This document shows, one piece after another, positions 1 to 6,415 of a stretch of DNA of 7,126 bases. Under the pieces are notes generated by a model, which searched no databases, was not told where the DNA came from, and saw only the letters and a program-made list of their open reading frames with translations. The translations under genes were made by a program, and so were the position numbers. The stretch lies in assembly GCA_947168785.1 (NCBI GenBank), contig CAMVNL010000107.1, forward strand, positions 1-7,126. The letters run 5' to 3'. Source of the stretch: an uncultured Clostridia bacterium. Its GTDB lineage: Bacteria > Bacillota > Clostridia > Oscillospirales > Acutalibacteraceae. Positions within the stretch are counted from its first letter, which is position 1. Each line of letters starts with the position of its first letter.

Positions 1-106
1 ACCCAAAAAATCATAGCATTATTGAAAAATAAAAGGTTGCCTCTGTTTTCAGCTCTCAGAAATGTAACATTCGTGAATAGCGGCACTGAGGTGCCGCGCT
101 ACCATT
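1..106. other. Left-edge region downstream of the opp terminator, no confident gene
   Basis: This stretch lies beyond the opp terminator, and its first 75 bases or so are AT-rich. Plus-strand frame 1 is open from base 1 through 35 codons to a TAA at 106-108. It could therefore be the C-terminal tail of a gene entering from the left and converging on opp. The tail has no recognisable motif, and 35 open codons can occur by chance, so I do not call a CDS. A 7-bp hairpin lies at 80-97. Nothing else was found. Confidence 0.4.
80..97. repeat. Small perfect inverted repeat (hairpin) past the opp terminator
   Basis: GCGGCAC (80-86) pairs perfectly with GTGCCGC (91-97) around a TGAG loop. Neither strand has a T-run after the stem, so it is not a standard intrinsic terminator. 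It sits 10 bases beyond the T-tract of the opp terminator. It could be a backup stop or 3'-end stabiliser for read-through RNA, or a copy of a dispersed intergenic palindrome. The sequence alone does not decide. Confidence 0.45.
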
Positions 107-142
107 AAAAAAAGCGCCGGACCGATTCGATCAGTCCGGCGC
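107..142 (-). terminator. Rho-independent terminator of the opp operon
   Basis: GCGCCGGAC (114-122) pairs perfectly with GTCCGGCGC (134-142), a 9-bp GC-rich stem around an 11-base loop. Within the loop, GAT (124-126) and ATC (130-132) could pair further. Read on the minus strand, the stem is followed at once by seven T residues (complement of A107-A113). It starts 27 bases after the oppA stop codon. The plus strand has no T-run after the stem, so it should terminate in one direction only. Confidence 0.93.
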
Positions 143-169
143 AGGCGTTTACGGGATCAGTATACCGTC

Positions 170-2029
170 TCAGCCTTCCACGGTGCAGTACATGAAGTAC
201 TTATAACCAAGCGGGTTGGAGAAGAAGCCCTTCACGTTGGAGCTGAGCATATACAGATCGGTGTAGTAGTAGATGGGGCAGATGCAGCCGGTTTCCATCA
301 GCATGTCTTCGGCGATATGCATCAACTGATAACGGGTGTTGTTATCAGTGCACTTCTTGATCTCGGAGATCAGCACGTCGTAGGTCTCAGCCCAGGTGCC
401 GTTTTCAACCTTGATGTCATAACCGAGAGCGGTCAGGTCAAGGCTGTAGCCGGCCACAGCGGCATGGTCGCCCTTGCCGAACTGAACGTCGTTGTTGCCG
501 GAAGCGGTGGTCCACATATCAAGGAAGCAGATCGGATCGTTGTAGTCAGCGACCCAGCCGTTACGAGCGATGGAATAGTCGCCCTGCTTACGGGTGTTCA
601 GGAAGGTAGCCCACTCCTGATTTTCAAGGTTCAGCGTGATGCCGACGCCGTCCAGAGCGCTCTGGATGTACTCGCCGATCGCCTTGTGAGCGTCGCTGGT
701 GTTGTAGAGGTAGGTCATGCTCGGGAAGTTGGTGAACTTGCCGGTGGCCTCGTCGAAGGTGTAGTACTTCTTCAGCGTTTCGATGGCGCTGTTGTAGTTG
801 GCCTCAAGCGCCTCTGCGGAAGCGTCGAAGTAACCCTTGAACGCGTCGCTCTTGCCGCAGTTCTCATAGAACTGGGAGCCGTCGGCGTCCGTCAGACCCA
901 TCGCCACGAAGGAGGAAGCGGGAACCTGGCCGCCCTGAGCGATCTCGTTGACAATGTAGTTTCTGTCAAGCAGCAGGGAAACGGCGTTGCGGATCTCCGC
1001 CTTGGCCGCCTCCGCCTCAACGCCCGTCAGGGTGGAATCGGCGGGAAGGATGTTCTCGTTCACGTTCCAGCAGACGTAGTAGGTGCCGATCTGGCCAACG
1101 TTGAAGAACTCATCCGGATACTCGGTCTTGAGAGCGGCGATTTCCTCGGTGGGAACGTCGTCGATCAGAGCCCAGGTGCCGTTCTTGAAGTTGGTGAGCA
1201 TGTTGTTGGCGTCGTCAGACAGATAGAACTCGATGGTTTCCATGGTCACCTTGTCGGCGTCCGGATGGTCGGCGTTCTTGGTCAGCGTGATCAGGGAGTT
1301 GTGATCCCAACCGGTCAGCTTATACATACCGTTGCAGACGTAGGTGGAAGGATCGGTCGCCCAGGAATCGTTGGCGACGACGTCTTCACGTACCGGGAAG
1401 TAGGTCGGGAAGGCAAGCAGCTCGTTCCAGTAGGAGATGGCGTTGGCCAGCGTCACTTCGATGGTCTTCTCGTCGATGGCCTTCACGTTCAGCTCAGCGT
1501 CGGGGTTGACGAAGTTGCCGTCAGCGTCGGTCTCCCAGACGTCGGCGTAGCCGTCGACGACCTCAAACATGTAGCCGTAGTCGGCAGCCGTATCGGGATC
1601 GGCGGCGCGCTGCCAGGCAAACACGTAGTCGTTGGCGGTGACGGGCTGGCCGTCGGACCACACAAGACCGTCGCGCAGCGTGTAGGTGTAGGTCACGGTG
1701 CCGTCGTCGTTCGCAACGCCCTCAACCAGCTCGGTGGCGGCGTCGGGGACGATAACCAGCTTACCGGAGTCGTCCTGATCCCACTTGGCCAGACCGGAGA
1801 ACAGGTGCGCCAGCAGCGTGGCGCCGTCCACGGCGGAGTTCAGCGCGGGATCGATGGTGTCGGGCTCGCTGGCAAGGCAGACTGCCAGAGAGGATCCGTC
1901 GGCGGCAGGCGTGGTCACATCGGTGCCCGTCGCGGTCTTGTCGGTGGTGGTATCCTTGCCTTTGCAGGCGGCCAGGCAGAGAAGCATTGCCGCGGCAAGC
2001 ACAAACGCAAGGATCTTTCTGAGTTTCAT
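170..2029 (-). CDS. oppA: Oligopeptide ABC transporter substrate-binding lipoprotein (OppA, SBP family 5)
   Basis: This is the extracytoplasmic receptor that captures peptides and delivers them to OppBC. It is 619 aa, a little longer than E. coli OppA. Residues 1-21 are a lipoprotein signal peptide (KLRK, a hydrophobic core, then lipobox LAAC), with Cys22 as the lipidated residue. A Thr/Asp-rich linker follows to about residue 46. Family 5 landmarks are SEPDTIDP (54-61), WSDGQPVTANDYVFAW (124-139), YNTSDAHK (442-449), NQEWATFLNTR (470-480) and ARNGWVADYNDP (488-499). The last three match E. coli OppA closely. By that alignment, Asp495 corresponds to the residue that binds the peptide amino terminus, and Arg489 and His448 to residues that bind the carboxylate of tri- and tetrapeptides. 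This favours an oligopeptide cargo over a dipeptide, nickel or sugar. The start is the ATG at 2029, preceded by AAAGGA about 10 bases upstream. It is the last gene of the operon, 76 bp after oppF. Confidence 0.93.
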   Translation of the reverse strand: MKLRKILAFVLAAAMLLCLAACKGKDTTTDKTATGTDVTTPAADGSSLAVCLASEPDTIDPALNSAVDGATLLAHLFSGLAKWDQDDSGKLVIVPDAATELVEGVANDDGTVTYTYTLRDGLVWSDGQPVTANDYVFAWQRAADPDTAADYGYMFEVVDGYADVWETDADGNFVNPDAELNVKAIDEKTIEVTLANAISYWNELLAFPTYFPVREDVVANDSWATDPSTYVCNGMYKLTGWDHNSLITLTKNADHPDADKVTMETIEFYLSDDANNMLTNFKNGTWALIDDVPTEEIAALKTEYPDEFFNVGQIGTYYVCWNVNENILPADSTLTGVEAEAAKAEIRNAVSLLLDRNYIVNEIAQGGQVPASSFVAMGLTDADGSQFYENCGKSDAFKGYFDASAEALEANYNSAIETLKKYYTFDEATGKFTNFPSMTYLYNTSDAHKAIGEYIQSALDGVGITLNLENQEWATFLNTRKQGDYSIARNGWVADYNDPICFLDMWTTASGNNDVQFGKGDHAAVAGYSLDLTALGYDIKVENGTWAETYDVLISEIKKCTDNNTRYQLMHIAEDMLMETGCICPIYYYTDLYMLSSNVKGFFSNPLGYKYFMYCTVEG

Positions 2030-2061
2030 TTCAGGTCATTCCTTTCTGTTTTATTTGATAC

Positions 2062-2107
2062 ACGCCGTTTCCGGCGTATAACCTGACGTAATGGACCGAA
2101 GCCGGTC
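2062..2107 (-). promoter_or_regulatory. Paired hairpins in the oppF-oppA intergenic region
   Basis: On the minus-strand RNA the first hairpin is GACCG-GCTT-CGGTC (2107-2094), overlapping the oppF stop codon. The second is ACGCCG-GAAA-CGGCGT (2077-2062), a 6-bp GC stem capped by a GNRA-type tetraloop. Neither is followed by a T-run, so full termination is unlikely. Their position before the binding-protein gene fits an RNA-processing or stability element that could raise OppA levels over the membrane and ATPase subunits. That role is inference; the pairings are seen directly. Confidence 0.5.
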
Positions 2108-3095
2108 AGTTGATCTCCGCCGTTCTGTGGCAGGCCACGAAATGCCCGGTTGTCACCTCGCGGAATTCCGGCATCTCGGCGGCGCAGGCCTCCGTCGCGT
2201 AACGGCAGCGGGTACGGAACGGACAGCCGGAGGGCGCGTTCAGCGGGCTGGGGATATCCCCCGAAAGCACGATTCGCTGATTGGCCCGGGCGACCTTGGG
2301 ATCGGGCACGGGAACGGCGGAAAGCAGCGCTTTGGAGTAGGGATGCATCGGATGATCGTAAATCTCGGAGGCGGGCGCAAGCTCCACCATCTTGCCCAGA
2401 TACATCACCGCGATGCGGTCGGAGATATGGCGTACCACCAGCAGGTCGTGGGCGATAAAGAGGTAGGTCAGACCAAGCTTTTCCTGCAGCTCGTCAAACA
2501 TGTTGATGACCTGCGCCTGAATGGACACGTCCAGCGCGGAGACGGGCTCGTCGCAGACGATGAAATCCGGATTGACCGCCAGCGCGCGGGCAATGCCGAT
2601 CCGCTGCCGCTGGCCGCCGGAGAATTCATGGGCGTACCGCGCGGCGTGCTCGCTGTTCAGCCCCACGTAATCCATCAGCTCCAGGATCCGCTCCTGCCGT
2701 TCCTTTTTGTTGGCGCACAAGCCGTGCACGTCCAGCGGTTCGCCGATAATATCGGAGACCGTCATTCTCGGGTTCAGCGAAGAGTAGGGATCCTGAAAGA
2801 CCATGGTCGCCTTCTTGCGGAATTCCTTGATGTCCGCGCGGGTCCGGATGGGCTTTCCGTCGTAGATCACCTCGCCGGAGGTGGGCGTATAGAGATGCAG
2901 GATCGTTCTGCCCACGGTGGTCTTTCCGCAGCCGGATTCTCCCACCAGGCCCAGCGTCTCGCCTTTATTGATAAAGAAGGAGACGTCGTCCACGGCTTTC
3001 AGGGGCTTTGAACGGAACAGCCCCATGTTGATATTGAAATACTCTTTGAGATGTTTTACTTCAAGCAAAGGCCGATTGTCACTCACAATATGCAC
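2106..3095 (-). CDS. oppF: Oligopeptide ABC transporter ATP-binding protein OppF
   Basis: This is the second cytoplasmic ATPase of the importer, pairing with OppD to drive peptide uptake. It is 329 aa, the usual length. It carries Walker A GESGCGKTT (52-60), Q-loop Gln101 in FQDPYSSLNP, signature FSGGQ (158-162), Walker B FIVCDEP (178-184), D-loop SALD and H-loop His216 in IAHDLLVV, so all catalytic motifs are intact. The C-terminal oligo_HPY region (about 240-329) has four cysteines (291, 297, 304, 322) in the spacing seen in Opp/Dpp ATPases. Residues such as SGCGKT and HEFSGGQRQR mark it as OppF rather than OppD. The start is a GTG in either case. GTG at 3095 has GAGG 6 bases upstream and overlaps oppD by 17 bp. 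GTG at 3086 (326 aa, beginning MSDNRPLLEV) reads more like family N-termini. I keep the first, with moderate certainty. The overlap implies translational coupling to oppD. Confidence 0.94.
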   Translation of the reverse strand: MHIVSDNRPLLEVKHLKEYFNINMGLFRSKPLKAVDDVSFFINKGETLGLVGESGCGKTTVGRTILHLYTPTSGEVIYDGKPIRTRADIKEFRKKATMVFQDPYSSLNPRMTVSDIIGEPLDVHGLCANKKERQERILELMDYVGLNSEHAARYAHEFSGGQRQRIGIARALAVNPDFIVCDEPVSALDVSIQAQVINMFDELQEKLGLTYLFIAHDLLVVRHISDRIAVMYLGKMVELAPASEIYDHPMHPYSKALLSAVPVPDPKVARANQRIVLSGDIPSPLNAPSGCPFRTRCRYATEACAAEMPEFREVTTGHFVACHRTAEIN

Positions 3096-4098
3096 CGCCT
3101 TCCTCGTCTAAAATGATTTCGCCCTTTTCAACGCCCTTTTTCACGTTCATCCAGCAGTTGGCGGCGTGGGAATCGTTGATCAGCATCCGCTCCGCCCTGT
3201 GACGGATGCAGATCTTCATGGCGTTGTCGCAGCGGGGAGCAAAGGGACAGCCCTCCGGCATGTTCAGAAGGTCGATGGGCGTGCCGGTGATCGGCTGAAG
3301 CTTCCTTCCGGCGGTATCCGCCGTGGGGATGGAGCGCATCAGCCCCTTTGTATATTCATGGCAGGGATTGTAGAAGATCTCGTCCGCGGTGCCCTGCTCA
3401 CAGATGGAGCCCGCGTACATGACGATGATCTCGTCGCACATCTGCGCCACCACGCCCAGGGCGTGGGTGATCATAATGATGGCCATGCCCAGCTCCTTCT
3501 GCAGGCTTGACATGAGTTCAAGGATCTGCGCCTGAATCGTCACGTCCAGCGCCGTGGTGGGCTCGTCCGCGATCAGAATGTCCGGCTCGCAGGCCAGCGC
3601 CATGGCGATCATGACCCGCTGGCGCATACCGCCGGAATGCTCGAAGGGGTACTGCTTCAGCCGCTTTTCCGGCTCGTTGATCCCGACCAGCTTCAGCAGC
3701 TCCACCGCCCGCGCCTTGGCCTCCGCGCCGCGCTTATCCGTATGCAGCATGATCGCTTCCGTCAGCTGCTTTCCGATGGTGTAGGTGGGGTTCAGCGACG
3801 TCATGGGGTCCTGAAAGATGATGGAGATCCGGTTGCCCCGGACGTTTTTCATCACCTTTTCCCCGGCGCCGACCAACTCCTGCCCGTCCAGCTTGATGGA
3901 GCCGCCGACGATTTTGCCGGTGCCCGCCAGGATCTGCATGATGGAATAGGCCGTGACCGATTTGCCGGAGCCGGATTCGCCCACGATGCCGAGGACCTTT
4001 CCCCGCTCGAGGTTAAAGGAAATATCGTTGACCGCCTTGACTTCACCCGCGTCGGTAAAGAAAGACGTCTGAAGATGCCTGACTTCCAGAAGTGCCAT
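3079..4098 (-). CDS. oppD: Oligopeptide ABC transporter ATP-binding protein OppD
   Basis: This is the first cytoplasmic ATPase of the peptide importer, 339 aa and full length. It carries Walker A GESGSGKS (40-47), Q-loop Gln96 in FQDPMTSLNP, signature HSGGM (154-158), Walker B ILIADEP (174-180) with its catalytic Glu179, D-loop TALD and H-loop His212. Two positions differ from the family pattern I know: the signature is preceded by PFE and opens with His (usually PHEFSGGM), and the H-loop reads THA rather than THD. OppF keeps the standard residues at both places. The C-terminal oligo_HPY region has cysteines 284, 290, 297 and 315, a pattern known to hold an iron-sulfur cluster in some homologues. 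The ATG at 4098 follows a perfect AAGGAGG (4113-4107) with 8-base spacing. That Shine-Dalgarno sequence overlaps the oppC stop codon, so oppC and oppD should be translated in step. Confidence 0.95.
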   Translation of the reverse strand: MALLEVRHLQTSFFTDAGEVKAVNDISFNLERGKVLGIVGESGSGKSVTAYSIMQILAGTGKIVGGSIKLDGQELVGAGEKVMKNVRGNRISIIFQDPMTSLNPTYTIGKQLTEAIMLHTDKRGAEAKARAVELLKLVGINEPEKRLKQYPFEHSGGMRQRVMIAMALACEPDILIADEPTTALDVTIQAQILELMSSLQKELGMAIIMITHALGVVAQMCDEIIVMYAGSICEQGTADEIFYNPCHEYTKGLMRSIPTADTAGRKLQPITGTPIDLLNMPEGCPFAPRCDNAMKICIRHRAERMLINDSHAANCWMNVKKGVEKGEIILDEEGGAYCE

Positions 4099-4111
4099 TG
4101 TTTCCGCCTCC

Positions 4112-5170
4112 TTAACCGTTGAGCTTCGGATCGAACGCGTCGCGCAGGCCGTCGCCGAACAGGTTCAGGCTCAGCACGATCAGCGAAATCACCACAGCGG
4201 GAATGACCAGTCTGTAAGGATAGCTGGTGATGCCGTTCAGCGCGTCGGACGCCAGCGACCCGAGGCTGGGCATGGGCGCGTTGACGCCGAGGCCGAGGAA
4301 GGACAGATAGCTCTCCGTAAAGATCGCGGAGGGGATCTGCAGCGCGGCGGAAATAATGACGACGCTGATGCAGTTGGGGATCAGGTGCTTGGTGATGATC
4401 CACTTGCCCTTGGCGCCGGTCGCCTTGGCGGACAGCACGTATTCCTGCTCACGCAGGGAGAGGATCTGACCGCGGATCAGACGGGACATGCCGACCCAGT
4501 AAAGCAGGGCGAACACGACGAACAGGCTGATGATATTGGCGCCGATGGATTCCACGGTCCCTTCAATGACGGGGTTCAGCGTCAGCTTCAGCACCGTTGA
4601 CAGCAAAATCACCATCAGCATATCCGGCAGCGAATAGATGATATCCACGATACGCATGATGACCAGATCGACCTTTCCCCCGAAATACCCCGAGATGGAG
4701 CCGATCAGCATGCCGATCAGCAGCACGATGACGCTGGCGAAAAAGCCCACCGCCAGGGAGACCCGAGTGCCGTAGATCACGCGGATAAAGTAATCCCGTC
4801 CGGCGGCGTCGGTCCCGAAAACGTGGGGAAAGACCTTTTCGCCGGCCTCGATCTTCTGCTGCTCCGTTGAACCGTATTCAAAGGGCGCCAGATTCTTGAA
4901 GGAGGAATCGACGGGCTTGCCGGGAACCACGCCCAGCTGGTTTTCATAGGAATAAGGCCAGAAAAACGGCACGATAATGCTGGAAAGCGTGATAATGATA
5001 ATAATGATGAAACTGACGAACGCCACCTTGTTTTTATACAGACGCCGCATGCCGTCCTTGAAAAACGTGGAGGACGGGCGCATCTGCACCAGATACTCCT
5101 TGTCCTTGTCGGAGGCGGGGAGGAACATATCAAGGTCCACGTGGAAAGTGAACAATTTCTTTTTCTTCAT
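4112..5170 (-). CDS. oppC: Oligopeptide ABC transporter permease OppC
   Basis: This is the second inner-membrane channel subunit, paired with OppB. It is 352 aa, longer than the roughly 300 aa of E. coli OppC. The extra length lies in a charged cytoplasmic N-terminus (1-48, with RPSSTFFKDGMRRLYKNK before the first helix, the OppC_N pattern) and a large external loop (about 72-130). Likely membrane segments are near 50-71, 134-160, 169-195, 211-228, 265-290 and 321-340. Helix 1 contains six isoleucines in a row (55-60). The ATPase-docking EAA loop is at about 241-268 (EQEYVLSAKATGAKG...LIPN). The C-terminus GDGLRDAFDPKL is a family hallmark. The ATG at 5170 is preceded by AAAGGGGGG with about 10-base spacing, 17 bp after the oppB stop codon. 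Confidence 0.95.
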   Translation of the reverse strand: MKKKKLFTFHVDLDMFLPASDKDKEYLVQMRPSSTFFKDGMRRLYKNKVAFVSFIIIIIITLSSIIVPFFWPYSYENQLGVVPGKPVDSSFKNLAPFEYGSTEQQKIEAGEKVFPHVFGTDAAGRDYFIRVIYGTRVSLAVGFFASVIVLLIGMLIGSISGYFGGKVDLVIMRIVDIIYSLPDMLMVILLSTVLKLTLNPVIEGTVESIGANIISLFVVFALLYWVGMSRLIRGQILSLREQEYVLSAKATGAKGKWIITKHLIPNCISVVIISAALQIPSAIFTESYLSFLGLGVNAPMPSLGSLASDALNGITSYPYRLVIPAVVISLIVLSLNLFGDGLRDAFDPKLNG

Positions 5171-5187
5171 TTTTGCGTTGCCCCCCT

Positions 5188-6117
5188 TTAGTCAAGCGTG
5201 ATCCGCGGATCGACCACTTTATACAGAATATCCGTCACAAGATTCATGATAACGATCAGCGAGGCAAGCACAATGGTGGTACCCATGATCATGGGATAAT
5301 CCCTGTTGGTGATGCTGCTGACGAACTGCCGCCCGATGCCGGGCACGGCGAAAATGCGTTCCACCACCAGCGAGCCGGTGACGATATACGCCAGCATCGG
5401 CCCGAGGTAGGTCAGCACCGGGATCAGCGAATTCTTCAGCGCGTGGCCGAAGATGATCCGCATGCCCGAAACGCCCTTCGCCCTGGCGGTACGGATGTAA
5501 TCCTGCCCCAGCACGTCCAGCATGGAAGAACGCATCAGGCGCGTAATGTACGCCATCGGGTAAAGCGCCAGCGTCACCACCGGCAGGATCAGCCCCGCCG
5601 AAGTCGTTCCGTTGGCGGGCACCATCGGGAACTTGATCGCAAACAGGATCAGCAGCAGCGACCCCATAATGAAACTCGGCATTGACACAAAAGCGGTGGT
5701 GATCACCATGATGATCCGGTCGATCAGCTTATTGCGGCGCAGCGCCGCCACCGCGCCCAGCACCACGCCGATCACCGTGGAAACCGCGGCGGCGATCAGG
5801 CCGAGCTTGAGCGAAGTGCGCATGCCGTCGAAAATGATATCCTTGACGCTACGGCCGCGCTGCTTCAACGAGGGGCCGAAATCGAATTTGGTGACGATAT
5901 CCTTCAGATAAGTAAAATACTGCTCCGCCAGCGGCTTATCCAGACCGTACTTCGCTTCCATCGCCGCCTGAACGGCCGGCGTGGTGGCCTTTTCCCCCAC
6001 GAACGGACCGCCTGGAACCGCGTGCATCACGAAGAAGGTAATGGTGCAGATCAGCAGCACCGTCAGCACCGCAAGCAGCAGCCGCTTGACGACGTACCCC
6101 AACATTTTTGAATTCAT
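5188..6117 (-). CDS. oppB: Oligopeptide ABC transporter permease OppB
   Basis: This is the first channel subunit and the first gene of the operon. It is 309 aa, matching the usual OppB length. A membrane helix at 12-32 is followed by the family's external segment HAVPGGPF (32-39) and YGLDKPL (57-63). Further helices lie near 102-125, 136-160, 173-193, 229-253 and 275-298. The EAA loop at about 205-235 (QDYIRTARAKGVSG...ALKNSLIPVL) docks onto the ATPases. The segment VERIFAVPGIG (252-262) and the ending DPRITLD are typical. The ATG at 6117 is chosen because GGGAGAG lies just upstream (6128-6122) and the product begins MNSKMLGYVVKRLL, like homologues. A longer frame from a TTG at 6171 would start upstream of the predicted transcription start and lacks a ribosome site, so it is rejected. 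Confidence 0.94.
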   Translation of the reverse strand: MNSKMLGYVVKRLLLAVLTVLLICTITFFVMHAVPGGPFVGEKATTPAVQAAMEAKYGLDKPLAEQYFTYLKDIVTKFDFGPSLKQRGRSVKDIIFDGMRTSLKLGLIAAAVSTVIGVVLGAVAALRRNKLIDRIIMVITTAFVSMPSFIMGSLLLILFAIKFPMVPANGTTSAGLILPVVTLALYPMAYITRLMRSSMLDVLGQDYIRTARAKGVSGMRIIFGHALKNSLIPVLTYLGPMLAYIVTGSLVVERIFAVPGIGRQFVSSITNRDYPMIMGTTIVLASLIVIMNLVTDILYKVVDPRITLD

Positions 6118-6149
6118 ATAGCTCTCCCGAAAAAAATAGTATGAAAATA

Positions 6150-6178
6150 AGTATAATATATAACGCCGCAAAAATCAA
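6150..6178 (-). promoter_or_regulatory. Sigma-A-type promoter of the opp operon
   Basis: On the minus strand, -35 TTGATT (6178-6173) and -10 TATACT (6155-6150) are separated by exactly 17 bases. They match the consensus at 4 of 6 and 5 of 6 positions. Transcription should start near 6143, giving a leader of about 26 nt that carries the oppB ribosome site. The very short leader argues against a riboswitch or attenuator in front of oppB. Confidence 0.72.
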
Positions 6179-6289
6179 TTCCCAAAATAAACATTTAAAA
6201 AATTGTAATCATTTCCCCGCCCGGCCGCATCTGCCTCTCCGATATTTTTTCCCGGAGGCGGAAAGACGAGACAATCATTCGGAAAAATG

Positions 6290-6326
6290 TTCAATTGTGA
6301 AATATTTTTCATGATTTTTTCAATTT
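6290..6326. promoter_or_regulatory. Candidate operator: repeated TTTTTCA/TTCAATT motifs upstream of the rightward promoter
   Basis: TTTTTCA occurs at 6306-6312 and 6317-6323, 11 bases apart. TTCAATT occurs at 6290-6296 and 6320-6326, 30 bases apart. Both spacings place the copies on roughly the same DNA face. TGAAAA-TAT-TTTTCA (6298-6312) is also a perfect inverted repeat. The cluster lies immediately upstream of the -35 of the rightward promoter. It could bind a regulator or serve as an A/T-rich upstream element for RNA polymerase. Low complexity makes chance repeats possible. Confidence 0.28.
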
Positions 6327-6331
6327 TCTCT

Positions 6332-6360
6332 TTATTATTGATAGAAAAGCTGTTATAATA
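6332..6360 (+). promoter_or_regulatory. Extended -10 promoter of the adhesin-like gene
   Basis: A perfect TATAAT (6355-6360) has an upstream TG at 6352-6353, forming the extended -10 TGTTATAAT. The -35 at 17-base spacing is TTTATT (6332-6337), a weak match (3 of 6), as is usual for extended -10 promoters. Transcription should start near 6367, leaving a leader of about 50 nt before the ATG at 6416. Confidence 0.78.
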
Positions 6361-6366
6361 CAAATT

Positions 6367-6386
6367 GGAAGGTTTTGTTTCCTTCC
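6367..6386 (+). promoter_or_regulatory. 5'-end hairpin in the adhesin-like gene leader
   Basis: GGAAGG (6367-6372) pairs perfectly with CCTTCC (6381-6386) around an 8-base T-rich loop. The stem begins at the predicted transcription start, so the mRNA would open with a stem-loop, an arrangement known to protect some bacterial mRNAs from 5'-dependent decay. It ends 11 bases before the ribosome site and does not cover it. Confidence 0.45.
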
Positions 6387-6415
6387 CGAATCAGAAAGAG
6401 AGAGGTATTTTCCGA

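Noticed and set aside
317..2086. 589-codon open frame on the plus strand opposite oppA
   Set aside because: It is the antisense shadow of a GC-rich gene: Val/Gly/Asp/His-rich, no domain, no ribosome site, and fully inside a gene with clear family motifs.
2106..3095. Possible assignment of the transporter to nickel or dipeptide uptake (Nik/Dpp)
   Set aside because: OppA-type ligand residues, both ATPases with oligo_HPY ends, and the permease hallmarks all fit Opp better.
4991..5012. ATT/ATC-rich triplet run in oppC, considered as a phase-variation tract
   Set aside because: The period is three, so slippage would only change the number of isoleucines in a membrane helix and could not switch the frame.
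6118..6171. 18-codon N-terminal extension of OppB from a TTG at 6171
   Set aside because: It would begin upstream of the predicted transcription start, spans the -10 element, lacks a Shine-Dalgarno sequence, and homologues start at the equivalent of 6117.
6233..6259. Imperfect GC hairpin (CTCCG/CGGAG) with a T-run in the loop
   Set aside because: It lies upstream of both predicted transcription starts, so neither transcript would contain it, and no T-run follows the stem.
6175..6363. 62-codon minus-strand frame in the divergent intergenic region (leader peptide?)
   Set aside because: It needs a TTG start, has no ribosome site at that start or at the internal ATG at 6312, and runs over the rightward -10 and the opp -35.
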